A DNA stretch of 64,000 nt from Pigmentiphaga sp. NML080357 (GTDB taxonomy: Bacteria > Pseudomonadota > Gammaproteobacteria > Burkholderiales > Burkholderiaceae_B), in assembly GCF_002188465.1 (NCBI RefSeq), contig NZ_NINW01000003.1, positions 124,001 through 188,000 on the forward strand, in the 5' to 3' direction. The notes beneath the pieces are model-generated. The model was not told the DNA's origin. It was given only the letters and a program-made list of their open reading frames with translations, and made no database searches. Of the stretch, positions 25,583 through 37,162 are shown in pieces. The position numbers and the translations under genes were made by a program. How positions within the stretch are numbered: the stretch's first letter is position 1; the number at the start of each line of letters is the position of its first letter.

Positions 25583-26218
25583 CTACGCCGCCGGCGCCCA
25601 TACCTCGTGGCTGCGCGGCGTATCGATGCGATAGTCGCTATAGGGCCATTGCAGCAGGCGGGCACCCAGCCGCCGGGCCGCCGTCAGCGGATCGCGAGGA
25701 TCGTGCGCGACCTCGCCCCGGCGGTTGCCCGCTCCATGCACGTAGCCGACGAAGGCCGAGTGGGTGTAGCGCGCGAATTCCTGCATTTGCTGCACGATGC
25801 CGAGTCCCGCGCCGGGATAGGTTTCCTCCGACGCCAGCGTCAATGCAAGCCGCTTGCCTTGCATCCTCGTCAGCACGTCGGCGTGGCCGGGGTAGGAGTT
25901 CGAGTAATAGGTGAACGAGCGGTCGAAGAAGGCCTTGGTCTGCGCCGACATGCCGTACCAATAGATGGGCGTGCAGAACACGACGCCGGCGGCGGGCAGG
26001 AATTCCTCGAGGAAAAGCTCGGCGTACCGGTCCGTGGCCGGATCCGAATAATGGGTGCGGTCTCCCAGGAATCCGCCGAGGTAGTCGTCCAGGAAACGCA
26101 CGCGGGTCTCGGCGCCCGCTTCACGCGCGCCGTCTTCGACGGCCCGGGCCAGCAGGGCGCTGTTGCCGTCCCGGCGCGGGCTGCCGACGAGAATCAGTAT
26201 CGAAGAAGGTGAATCCAT
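25583..26218 (-). CDS. NAD(P)H-dependent FMN reductase / flavodoxin-fold oxidoreductase
   Basis: A 211-residue flavodoxin-like protein. The FMN phosphate loop is GSPRRDGNSALLARAV at residues 12-27. The isoalloxazine-contact segment is FCTPIYWYGMSAQTKAFFDR, typical of the FMN_red/NADPH-quinone reductase group. It probably reduces quinones, flavins or azo-type substrates. It is divergent from a GcvA-type LysR gene, with a 21-bp palindrome between them. Confidence 0.85.
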   Translation of the reverse strand: MDSPSSILILVGSPRRDGNSALLARAVEDGAREAGAETRVRFLDDYLGGFLGDRTHYSDPATDRYAELFLEEFLPAAGVVFCTPIYWYGMSAQTKAFFDRSFTYYSNSYPGHADVLTRMQGKRLALTLASEETYPGAGLGIVQQMQEFARYTHSAFVGYVHGAGNRRGEVAHDPRDPLTAARRLGARLLQWPYSDYRIDTPRSHEVWAPAA

Positions 26219-26312
26219 ATCATCCGTTACGTTTAGGTGGGTTGCTGTCCAGCCCGGGCAGATATGAATTTACGCGCTTGGATCGGCATTGGCGAATGAG
26301 CATCTTTCAAAT

Positions 26313-26333
26313 AAGATGAAATGAATTCATCTT
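26313..26333. promoter_or_regulatory. LysR-type operator palindrome
   Basis: AAGATGAA-5 nt-TTCATCTT is a perfect 8-bp inverted repeat containing a T-N11-A core (26317-26329). It lies just before the LysR ATG at 26347, between two divergent genes, so it is a good candidate for autoregulation and control of the flavin reductase. Confidence 0.5.
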
Positions 26334-26346
26334 CAGTATTCCTGCC

Positions 26347-27282
26347 ATGTTCGCCGGATTGCCCCTGAACGCCTTGCGCACTTTCGAAGCGGCGGCCAGG
26401 CTGCGCAGCTTCAAGCAGGCCGCGGCCGAACTCAACGTTACGCCGACCGCCGTTTCGCACCAGGTCCGCTCGCTGGAACGCCACTTGGGCGTGGCATTGT
26501 TCGAGCGCGGGGCAGGCGGTGTGCGGATTACCGCGCCGGGAAACCGGTTGCTCGATGCGGTGCACGGTGCACTGCTGGACATCGGCCAGGCCATCGACGC
26601 CTTGCGGCCCCGGCGCAGCGGCGGCACGGTCACGGTCACCACCACCCATTCGTTTGCCGCGTTGTGGCTGGTGCCGCGGCTGGGGCGCTTCTACCAGGAG
26701 CACCCCGGCTACGAAGTGTGCATCGATACGACTGCGCGGGTCATCGATCTCCTCCAGGACGCCAGCGTGGACGTCGCCATCCGTTACGGCACCGGCGAAT
26801 ATCCCGGCTTGCTCGCGCCGGCGGCCCTGGCCGAGTCGTTCGGGGTATACGGCGCCCCCGGCCTGGTCTCGGCCGGGGTCAAGGCAAGGCCCGTGCTGAT
26901 CTCGGTGCAGTGGCGCGATTCCACCTTGTATGAAGACGTTTGGCGGCTATGGTGCGAAGCCGCGGATCTGCCATGGCTGCGAGGCCGTCCGTCGATGCGG
27001 CGCTACGAAGAAGAACACTATGCCCTGCAGGCCGCCATCGCGGGCCAAGGCTTGGTGCTGGCAAGCTCGATCATCGTGTCGGACGCCGTGGCCCAGGGCC
27101 TGCTCATGCCCTTCAGGCCCCACGTGACGGTACCCGGCGCCCGCTACACCGTGCTATGCGCGCCGGGCCGCGAACGCCATCCGCCGGCGCGCGCTTTCCT
27201 TGGCTGGCTGGAGCGGGAGTTCGGCGGTTCGAGCGCCGTCACCCCGCCGCCTCGGCGAACCGCAGGCCGACGATCCCGATGA
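26347..27282 (+). CDS. LysR-family regulator, GcvA-like
   Basis: A 311-residue regulator of the GcvA subgroup. It opens PLNALRTFEAAARLRSF, with helix-turn-helix FKQAAAELNVTPTAVSHQVR, LGVALFERG and the GGTVTVTTTHSFAALWLVPRL start of the effector domain. Its last 15 codons overlap the 3' end of the convergent SMR gene by 44 bp, so the tail (TPPPRRTAGRRSR) may be a read-through extension. The likely target is the divergent flavin reductase. Confidence 0.87.
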   Translation: MFAGLPLNALRTFEAAARLRSFKQAAAELNVTPTAVSHQVRSLERHLGVALFERGAGGVRITAPGNRLLDAVHGALLDIGQAIDALRPRRSGGTVTVTTTHSFAALWLVPRLGRFYQEHPGYEVCIDTTARVIDLLQDASVDVAIRYGTGEYPGLLAPAALAESFGVYGAPGLVSAGVKARPVLISVQWRDSTLYEDVWRLWCEAADLPWLRGRPSMRRYEEEHYALQAAIAGQGLVLASSIIVSDAVAQGLLMPFRPHVTVPGARYTVLCAPGRERHPPARAFLGWLEREFGGSSAVTPPPRRTAGRRSR

Positions 27283-27562
27283 CGGCAAGGGCAAGAAAGA
27301 ACAACCGGACGGCATGGGCGTTCTCCTGGAAATACACCATGCCCAGCACGGTCAGCCCTATGGTTCCCAGGCCGGTCCAGATCGCATAGGCGGTCCCCAG
27401 CGGCAGCGCACGCAGTGCCAGCGCCAGCAGATAGATGCTCCCCAGGCCAGCCGCCACGGCGGCGACACTGGGCAGGGGCTTGCTCCAGCCGCCGTTCAGC
27501 TTCAATGCCGCGCCCATGGCCACTTCCAGGCAGGCCGCCGCCAGCAGATATAGCCAAGCCAT
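27239..27562 (-). CDS. Small multidrug resistance (SMR) transporter
   Basis: A 107-residue, four-helix inner-membrane protein of the EmrE/SugE type. The membrane Glu of helix 1 is present (YLLAAACLEVAMGAALKL), as is GTAYAIWTGLGTIG in helix 3, the canonical A-Y-A-[IV]-W-x-G signature. It exports cationic compounds as a dimer. The ATG at 27562 has GGGAG upstream and lies 4 bp after the GST stop, so both form one operon. The 3' end overlaps the LysR gene on the other strand. Confidence 0.9.
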   Translation of the reverse strand: MAWLYLLAAACLEVAMGAALKLNGGWSKPLPSVAAVAAGLGSIYLLALALRALPLGTAYAIWTGLGTIGLTVLGMVYFQENAHAVRLFFLALAVIGIVGLRFAEAAG

Positions 27563-27566
27563 GGCG

Positions 27567-28238
27567 CTACTCCCTGTGCGCATCCGGCGCGCCCCGCTGT
27601 TCCGAACGGCCGCGGATGCGATTGGCGATCAATGCGCGCTGCACCGCCGGCCGCGCCTCGATTGCCGCCAACCACTGGCGGACGGCGGGATAGGCGGTCA
27701 TGTCGAGCGCGAGCTCGTCATGCGTGCGCAGCCAGGGAAACGCCGCCATGTCGGCGATGGAATAGTCATCCAGCGCAAGATGGCGGGAAGCTTGCAGACG
27801 CCGCTCGACCACGCCATACAGGCGATGAGACTCCTTGCGATAGCGCGCGAGGGCCTCCTCGTTGCGCGTGCCGGAGCCGTGCATGAACCACCAGAGCTGG
27901 CCGAGCATGGGCCCGATCCCCGCCACCTGGAAGTACAGCCATTGCTGTATCTGCAGGCCATCGGCGAGCGAGGCGGACGAAAAGCGGCCGTACTTGTTCG
28001 CAAGATAAGTCAGGATGGCGCCGGACTCGAATACCGACACGCCTGTGTCGGCATCCGTGATGGCGGGTATCTTGCCGTTGGGATTGATGGCCAGGTATTC
28101 GGGACGATGCTGCTCGCCCCGTCCCAGGTCGAGTCCCACCTGTGTGTAGGAAACGCCGGCCTCCTGCAGGAAGATGTTGATCTTCAGGCCGTTGGGGGTA
28201 TCGGCGGTGTAGAGGGTGATGGCTGCGGTCGAGGTCAT
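27567..28238 (-). CDS. Glutathione S-transferase, YghU/YfcG-like
   Basis: A 223-residue GST. It starts TSTAAITLYTADTPNGLKI, in which TPNG(L)K corresponds to the Thr-Pro-Asn glutathione-contact motif of the Nu-class disulfide-bond oxidoreductases YfcG and YghU. It continues with INPNGKIPAITD, VFESGAILTYLANKYG and a C-terminal helical domain with the DYSIADMAAFPWL segment. That class often acts on organic hydroperoxides or disulfides. An ATG at 28256 is an alternative start. A 27-bp palindrome shared with the MarR region lies just upstream. Confidence 0.87.
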   Translation of the reverse strand: MTSTAAITLYTADTPNGLKINIFLQEAGVSYTQVGLDLGRGEQHRPEYLAINPNGKIPAITDADTGVSVFESGAILTYLANKYGRFSSASLADGLQIQQWLYFQVAGIGPMLGQLWWFMHGSGTRNEEALARYRKESHRLYGVVERRLQASRHLALDDYSIADMAAFPWLRTHDELALDMTAYPAVRQWLAAIEARPAVQRALIANRIRGRSEQRGAPDAHRE

Positions 28239-28266
28239 GTCGGCATCCGTTGGCACGAATTATCGA

Positions 28267-28293
28267 TTGCAATTACAATCATCGTAATTGCAA
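28267..28293. promoter_or_regulatory. MarR operator candidate 1 (GST / E1-like intergenic region)
   Basis: TTGCAATTAC-7 nt-GTAATTGCAA is a perfect 10-bp inverted repeat centred between the divergent GST and E1-like genes. Its half-site recurs in the marR/aceE intergenic region at 29921-29984, next to the only MarR gene in the window. This makes it the probable binding site of that repressor. Confidence 0.65.
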
Positions 28294-28304
28294 CTCTATC
28301 GCGG

Positions 28305-29444
28305 ATGAACCGCCTGCACAAGATGGAGACCGGCACATTTCGTTTTTCCTCGCCCGGCCCGGGCGATGCGCATGCCACTCGGCGGGCGGCCATGCATTGC
28401 CTGGCGGTGCTGGAGCGCTGCAGGACGCTGGCTGGCGAGGCCCGGCTCACGCCCCTGAAGGCCATCGAGTCTTACGCCCGGGCGTTGGAAAGAGAAGCGG
28501 CGGCGGACCAGGCCTGGGTGATCAGGACCGATGCGACAGAAGGCGAAGGCACCCTGGCCAGCGCCTGGCCGCTATGGTTCGGCCGCAACGCCCGGCGTTT
28601 CGAACGGCCGCTCTTGTATCTGCTCCACGCGTGCTCGGTGACCCAGCTGCGCGTGAGGCTGGCGCAATTGCGCCAGCGCGGCGTGCTTTGCAACGATGTC
28701 GCCTGGCCGCGTCATCGCGCGGGGGATCTCCCCCTATGGCTGGCGGACAACCTGACCTGCCTGCCCTACGACCCGGCATCGGCAGGCGAGGCATGGACGA
28801 TCATGGCGAACGCGCTTCGAGACCTGTATGTAGGCGGCGCCCGGCGGCTCTACTACCTATCGGCACACGATCACGCGGACGAGGCGTCCACGCTCCTGGA
28901 TGCGGCCCAGGCGGCCGACGCCGTGCGCGGCATGTACCGGGTCCGGCCTCCGCGGGCCGGACAGGCGGCGGTCAGGCTGCTGGCCGCCGGCGCGACGCTG
29001 CGCACCGCCCTGCGGGCGGCCGATCGCCTGTGGCAGGACTGGCGCGTCATCGCCGAAGTATGGAGCTGTCCGAGCTATACGCGGCTTGCTCGCGAGGCCA
29101 GCGATGCAGAAGGGCTCAGGCTGCTTCGTCCTTCCGCACCTGTCCGCCGCGCCCACCTCGTTCGTTGCCTGGGCCGCGACGGGAGCCCCGTCGTGGCCTC
29201 CACGGCCTACCCCCGCCGCATCGCCGAGCAGATCGGCGCCCACGTGCAGGGCAGGTTCGTCGCGGTGGGAGGCGATTCGCCTACCTTGACGCCTCTGCCT
29301 CCTGCCTTGTCAGCCGAGGGGCTCGCCATACGCGCGATCCAGGCCCTGTGCGACGAGGGCCGGCTCCCTGCGGCCGCACTGCCCGCCGCGATACATCGGT
29401 ATGCCAGCGGTCCCCTGCCGGCCGACACGCGCGCAGACGCCTAA
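28305..29444 (+). CDS. Orphan half-length pyruvate dehydrogenase E1-like protein
   Basis: A 379-residue protein (373 if it starts at 28323). It resembles only the C-terminal half of homodimeric pyruvate dehydrogenase E1, that is, the pyrimidine and transketolase-C domains. By eye it aligns with residues ~490-889 of the E1 encoded at 30058. For example, ATLRTALRAADRLWQDWRVI aligns with AILREVIAAAELLDRDFSIG, and NALRDLYVGGARRLYYL with DGLRRMYVEQEDIYYYV. The thiamine-diphosphate GDG...NCN domain is absent, as is the GLQHDDGHSH loop, so independent catalysis is doubtful. The frame is intact. No strong ribosome-binding site is seen. It is followed by the convergent marR gene. Confidence 0.65.
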   Translation: MNRLHKMETGTFRFSSPGPGDAHATRRAAMHCLAVLERCRTLAGEARLTPLKAIESYARALEREAAADQAWVIRTDATEGEGTLASAWPLWFGRNARRFERPLLYLLHACSVTQLRVRLAQLRQRGVLCNDVAWPRHRAGDLPLWLADNLTCLPYDPASAGEAWTIMANALRDLYVGGARRLYYLSAHDHADEASTLLDAAQAADAVRGMYRVRPPRAGQAAVRLLAAGATLRTALRAADRLWQDWRVIAEVWSCPSYTRLAREASDAEGLRLLRPSAPVRRAHLVRCLGRDGSPVVASTAYPRRIAEQIGAHVQGRFVAVGGDSPTLTPLPPALSAEGLAIRAIQALCDEGRLPAAALPAAIHRYASGPLPADTRADA

Positions 29445-29454
29445 CGCTCCGCCG

Positions 29455-29901
29455 TCACCCCAGGGACTGCCGGGCTGCTGCAGCGGCGCGGTCCAGCGCC
29501 GCCGCGAAGCGGTCGCGCTCGGCGGGGCTGAACTGCGACAGGAACAATTCGTCCACCGCTGCCTCGTAGACCTTCCACATCTTCCGGCGCAGCGCCCGCC
29601 CTTCCTTGGTGATCGAGGCGTATGCCGCGCGTCCATCCTGCGCGGAGCGGGTGCGCGTGACCAGCCCTTCCTGCTCCAGCCTGTCCACCAGGCGCGTCAG
29701 GTTGTAGCGCTCGATCGCCATCACGTCCGCCAGTTCATGCATGCGGCGAGTGCCGTCGGGCCCGCTCTCCAGCCCCCACAGCGCGTCGTACCAGGCGTAG
29801 GACGGCAAACCGGCCGCGGCCAGGCGGCGTTCGATCTCCCGGATCATCCAGCGATGCGCGCGGACGAACGAGAACCAGGGATCGGCTTCTTTCTCTGCCA
29901 T
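29455..29901 (-). CDS. MarR-family transcriptional regulator
   Basis: A 148-residue winged-helix repressor with core LADVMAIERYNLTRLVDRLEQ (recognition helix) and RTRSAQDGRAAYASITKEG (wing). I start it at the ATG at 29901, which has GGAG at good distance. The upstream in-frame ATG at 29922 overlaps a palindrome. Its gap with the divergent aceE paralogue carries several ATTGCA/TGCAAT palindromes like that at 28267. It is therefore likely to repress the E1 gene, the E1-like gene, the GST-SMR operon and itself. Confidence 0.88.
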   Translation of the reverse strand: MAEKEADPWFSFVRAHRWMIREIERRLAAAGLPSYAWYDALWGLESGPDGTRRMHELADVMAIERYNLTRLVDRLEQEGLVTRTRSAQDGRAAYASITKEGRALRRKMWKVYEAAVDELFLSQFSPAERDRFAAALDRAAAAARQSLG

Positions 29902-29920
29902 GCGGACTCCGTGATCTCCC

Positions 29921-29984
29921 ATTGCAGTTGCAATTATATGGCGAGGCGATAGAATTGCATTTACTATGATTGCATTTGCAATTC
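29921..29984. promoter_or_regulatory. MarR operator cluster (marR / aceE-paralogue intergenic region)
   Basis: Three overlapping or adjacent perfect palindromes occur here. ATTGCA-2 nt-TGCAAT is at 29921-29934. The same pattern is at 29969-29982. GAATTGCA...TGCAATTC spans 29952-29984. All share the half-site of operator 1 at 28267-28293. They sit directly upstream of the marR start and 74 bp before the E1 start. Confidence 0.65.
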
Positions 29985-30057
29985 AATGCCGGATGTCCAT
30001 GGCTTGCGCCTGCCGCGATCGCCGCATCCGGTCCGCAACCTTTCGTGGAGCCGCCTC

Positions 30058-32727
30058 ATGAATCCGCCTCTCGCCTCTCTCGACACCGATCCCCAGGAAA
30101 CCCGCGAATGGCTGGACGCCATGGAGGCGGTCGTGGCGGTCGAAGGCCGCGACCGGGCGCACTACCTGATCGATCAACTGCTGGACGAAGACATGTCCCG
30201 GCATGGCGACCTGCACGGCCGGGTCACGACGCCTTACGTGAATACCATTCCGCGCGCGCGCCAGCCGGCCTATCCCGGCGACCTGGCGATCGAGCGCCGC
30301 CTGAGCGCCTATGTGCGCTGGAACGCGATGGCCATGGTGTTGCGCGCCGGCAGGCATTCCAACGTCGGCGGCCATATCGCCACCTATGCCTCGGCGGCGG
30401 TGTTGTACGACGTGGGTTTCGACCATTTCTTCCGCGGCCGCACCGCCGAGTTCGCCGGCGACCTGGTGTACATCCAGGGTCACTCGGCTCCCGGCATCTA
30501 TGGCCGGGCCTACATCGAAGGCCGCATAGACGAAGCCCGGCTGGACAACTTCCGGCGCGAGGCCGGGCGCATCGGGCTTTCGTCCTACCCGCACCCCCGG
30601 CTCATGCCGGACTTCTGGCAATTCCCCACCGTGTCGATGGGCCTGGGCCCGCTGACTGCCGCCTATCAGGCCCGCTTCATGCGCTATCTCGACTATCGCG
30701 GCCTCAAGCCGCAACAGGGGCGCAAGGTGTGGGCCTTCCTCGGCGATGGCGAAATGGACCAGCCCGAGTCGCTGGCCGCCATCGCCCTGGCCGGCCGGGA
30801 AAAACTCGACAACCTGATCTTCGTCGTCAATTGCAACCTCCAGCGACTGGACGGCCCGGTGCGCGGCAACGGCAAGGTCATGCAGGAACTCGAAGGCACG
30901 TTCCGAGCCGCGGGCTGGAATGTCATCAAGGTGGTGTGGGGCGGCGGCTGGGACGCCTTGCTGGCGCGCGACCACACGGGCCTGCTGCGCCGCCGGATGA
31001 TGGAGTGCGTGGACGGCGACTACCAGACCTTCAAGTCGCAGAACGGCGCCTACGTGCGCGAGCATTTCTTCGGCAAGTACCCCGAGCTGCTGGACCTCGT
31101 GGCCGACATGACGGATGACGAGATCTGGGCGCTTTCCCGCGGCGGCCACGATCATGAAAAAGTCTACGCCGCCTATGCCGCGGCCGTATCCCATTCTTGC
31201 CGGCCCACGGTGGTGCTGGCCAAGACCGTGAAAGGCTTCGGCATGGGCGAGGCCGGGGAAGGCCAGAACATCAACCACCAGTTGAAGAAGATGGCCGACG
31301 CCGCCGTGCGGGCGTTCCGCGACCGGTTCGCGCTGCCCCTGACCGACGCGCAGCTGGCCGAGATGCCTTACCTGAAGCCCGAACCGGGCAGCCCCGAAGC
31401 CCGTTACCTGGCCGACCGGCGCGCCCGCCTGGGCGGCCACGTGCCCGCGCGCAGCGGCGCGGTGGCGCCGCTGCCGGTGCCGGCGCTCGACGCCTTCGCG
31501 GCGCATCTGAAGGATACGGGCGACCGGGGCGCTTCCACCACCATGGCGTTCGTGCGCATCCTGAGCACACTGCTGAAGGACCCGCAACTCGGCCCCCTGG
31601 TCGTTCCCATCGTCCCCGACGAGTCCCGGACCTTCGGCATGGAAGGGCTGTTCCGCCAGATCGGCATCCATTCGCACCTGGGGCAGTTGTACACGCCGCA
31701 GGATGCCGGCCAGCTGAGCTACTACAAGGAAGCCCGGGACGGCCAGATCCTGCAGGAAGGCATCAACGAGGCGGGCGCGATCGCGTCGTGGATCGCCGCC
31801 GGCACCTCGTACAGCACGCACGGCCTGGCCACCATTCCCTTCTACATCTTCTATTCCATGTTCGGCCTGCAGCGTGTGGGCGACCTGGCGTGGGCGGCGG
31901 CCGACGCACGCACGCGCGGTTTCCTGCTGGGCGCCACGTCCGGCCGCACGACGCTGATGGGCGAAGGCCTGCAGCACGACGACGGGCATAGCCACGTGCT
32001 GTCGTCCGTCATTCCCAGTTGCGTCTCGTACGATCCTGCCTTCGCCTGCGAACTGGCGGTGATCATCCAGGACGGCCTGCGCAGGATGTATGTCGAACAG
32101 GAAGACATCTACTACTACGTCACGCTGCTCAACGAAAACTACCCGCACCCTGCGCTGCGCGAGGAAGACAAGGAAGGCATCCTGAAAGGCCTGTACCTCT
32201 TCCGCGCGGACGCCGGCCCCGCCGGACGACCGAGAGTACAGCTGATGGGCAGCGGCGCCATCCTGCGCGAAGTCATCGCCGCGGCGGAACTGCTGGACCG
32301 GGACTTTTCCATCGGCGCCGACATATGGAGCGCCACCAGCCTCACCGAACTGCGTCGCGACGGGCTGGCGGCCGAGCGCTGGAACCTCCTGCATCCCGGG
32401 GCCACGCCGCGCGTGTCCTACGTGCAGCAGTGCCTGCGCGAGCACGCCGGCCCCATCGTCGCCGCCACCGACTACATGAAGATCGTCGCCGACCAGATCC
32501 GCCCCTTCGTCGGCGGCCGGCGTTTCGTCGCGCTGGGCACCGACGGCTTCGGACGCAGCGATACCCGGGAATCGCTGCGGACCTTCTTCGAGGTGGACAG
32601 GCATTTCATCGCCGTGGCGGCGCTCAAGGCGCTGGCCGACGAAGGCGCCGTGCCGCCCGCGCTCGTGGCGCAGGCGATGCAGCGGTACGGCATCGATGCC
32701 GACAAGCCCGATCCCGCCATCGCATGA
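30058..32727 (+). CDS. aceE: Pyruvate dehydrogenase E1 component, homodimeric type (stand-alone paralogue)
   Basis: An 889-residue thiamine-diphosphate enzyme that decarboxylates a 2-oxo acid and acetylates lipoyl-E2. The ThDP motif runs from GDGEMDQPES (~230) to NCNLQRLDG (~258). Also present are YIQGHSAPGIYGRAY, the flexible-loop region KGFGMGEAGEGQNINHQ, the pyrimidine-domain EGINEAGAIASW, GLQHDDGHSH, and the C-terminal GSGAILREV. The ATG at 30058 has GGAG 7 nt upstream. Unusually, no E2 (aceF) or E3 (lpd) gene follows. With the MarR operators upstream, this looks like a regulated second E1 rather than the housekeeping one. The substrate could be pyruvate or another 2-oxo acid. Confidence 0.88.
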   Translation: MNPPLASLDTDPQETREWLDAMEAVVAVEGRDRAHYLIDQLLDEDMSRHGDLHGRVTTPYVNTIPRARQPAYPGDLAIERRLSAYVRWNAMAMVLRAGRHSNVGGHIATYASAAVLYDVGFDHFFRGRTAEFAGDLVYIQGHSAPGIYGRAYIEGRIDEARLDNFRREAGRIGLSSYPHPRLMPDFWQFPTVSMGLGPLTAAYQARFMRYLDYRGLKPQQGRKVWAFLGDGEMDQPESLAAIALAGREKLDNLIFVVNCNLQRLDGPVRGNGKVMQELEGTFRAAGWNVIKVVWGGGWDALLARDHTGLLRRRMMECVDGDYQTFKSQNGAYVREHFFGKYPELLDLVADMTDDEIWALSRGGHDHEKVYAAYAAAVSHSCRPTVVLAKTVKGFGMGEAGEGQNINHQLKKMADAAVRAFRDRFALPLTDAQLAEMPYLKPEPGSPEARYLADRRARLGGHVPARSGAVAPLPVPALDAFAAHLKDTGDRGASTTMAFVRILSTLLKDPQLGPLVVPIVPDESRTFGMEGLFRQIGIHSHLGQLYTPQDAGQLSYYKEARDGQILQEGINEAGAIASWIAAGTSYSTHGLATIPFYIFYSMFGLQRVGDLAWAAADARTRGFLLGATSGRTTLMGEGLQHDDGHSHVLSSVIPSCVSYDPAFACELAVIIQDGLRRMYVEQEDIYYYVTLLNENYPHPALREEDKEGILKGLYLFRADAGPAGRPRVQLMGSGAILREVIAAAELLDRDFSIGADIWSATSLTELRRDGLAAERWNLLHPGATPRVSYVQQCLREHAGPIVAATDYMKIVADQIRPFVGGRRFVALGTDGFGRSDTRESLRTFFEVDRHFIAVAALKALADEGAVPPALVAQAMQRYGIDADKPDPAIA

Positions 32728-32819
32728 CCGGGCGCGGGGCAAGGTCCCCGCTCGCGTCTTGCAGGCGCGGCCCGCGAGGAATCGCTGACGCGCCAGCCAG
32801 CCCGTGACAAAATCCGCCC

Positions 32820-33137
32820 ATGCGGATATTTCTCTTGTACGTGGCCACCGCGGTGGCCGAGATCGTCGGTTGCTACCTGCCCTATCTCTGGCTGCGCCAC
32901 GGCCGCTCGGCCTGGCTGCTGCTGCCGGCGGCGGCCAGCCTGGCCCTGTTCGCGTGGCTGCTGACCCTCCACCCCACCGCGGCGGGACGCGTGTATGCGG
33001 CGTATGGCGGCGTCTACATCGGCACCGCCATCCTGTGGCTATGGGCCGTGGACGGCATACGGCCCACGCCCTGGGACCTGGCCGGCACGGCGGTCGCGCT
33101 GGCGGGCATGGGCATCATCATGTTCCAGCCGCGGTAA
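32820..33137 (+). CDS. ynfA: UPF0060 membrane protein YnfA
   Basis: A 105-residue inner-membrane protein with four helices. Hallmarks of YnfA are [14 protein letters not shown] in helix 1, [17 protein letters not shown] in helix 3 and LWLWAVDG after it. It is structurally similar to SMR pumps and has been linked to efflux. The ATG follows no strong ribosome-binding site. An intergenic palindromic repeat starts immediately after the TAA. Confidence 0.92.
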   Translation: MRIFLLYVATAVAEIVGCYLPYLWLRHGRSAWLLLPAAASLALFAWLLTLHPTAAGRVYAAYGGVYIGTAILWLWAVDGIRPTPWDLAGTAVALAGMGIIMFQPR

Positions 33138-33222
33138 GCCCCCCCTCCGCGCTGCGCGCGTCCCCCTCAAGGGGGCGATGCGGTGGACCGGCGGAGCCGG
33201 ATCCACCGCATTCTGGTAGCAA
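33138..33222. repeat. Palindromic intergenic repeat, copy C
   Basis: Begins at the ynfA stop with CCCCCCCTCCGCGC, then CCCCCTCAAGGGGG. It then has a long perfect arm TGCGGTGGA...CCGG that pairs with CCGG-A-TCCACCGCA. It shares long identical stretches with copies E and F. A tail GCGCAACCAAGAAAACCGTAC (33227-33247) resembles the sequence beside copy E. Confidence 0.8.
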
Positions 33223-33266
33223 CAATGCGCAACCAAGAAAACCGTACCTGGCCGTGGGCGTAGGAG

Positions 33267-37037
<3,771 letters not shown>

Positions 37038-37162
37038 GGACGACACGGGGCCTCGAAGGATCCCTGGCGCAGGCCCCTGGGAGGCACGGCCAGCCAGGGG
37101 GTGGACTGGCTAACCTGCCATTTTAGCAAGGGGAACCAAGGCGCCCCGTATCGGCGTCGCGT

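Noticed and set aside
28305-29444. The E1-like gene as a simple pseudogene copy of the neighbouring aceE
   Set aside because: The frame is uninterrupted over 379 codons and the protein is highly diverged from the neighbour while keeping domain order. That fits a maintained separate gene better than recent decay. Not fully excluded.
37038-37162. SAH or cobalamin riboswitch upstream of metH
   Set aside because: The gap is only about 125 bp and lacks the SAH core (GAGGRGCGCUGC type) and the B12-box sequence.
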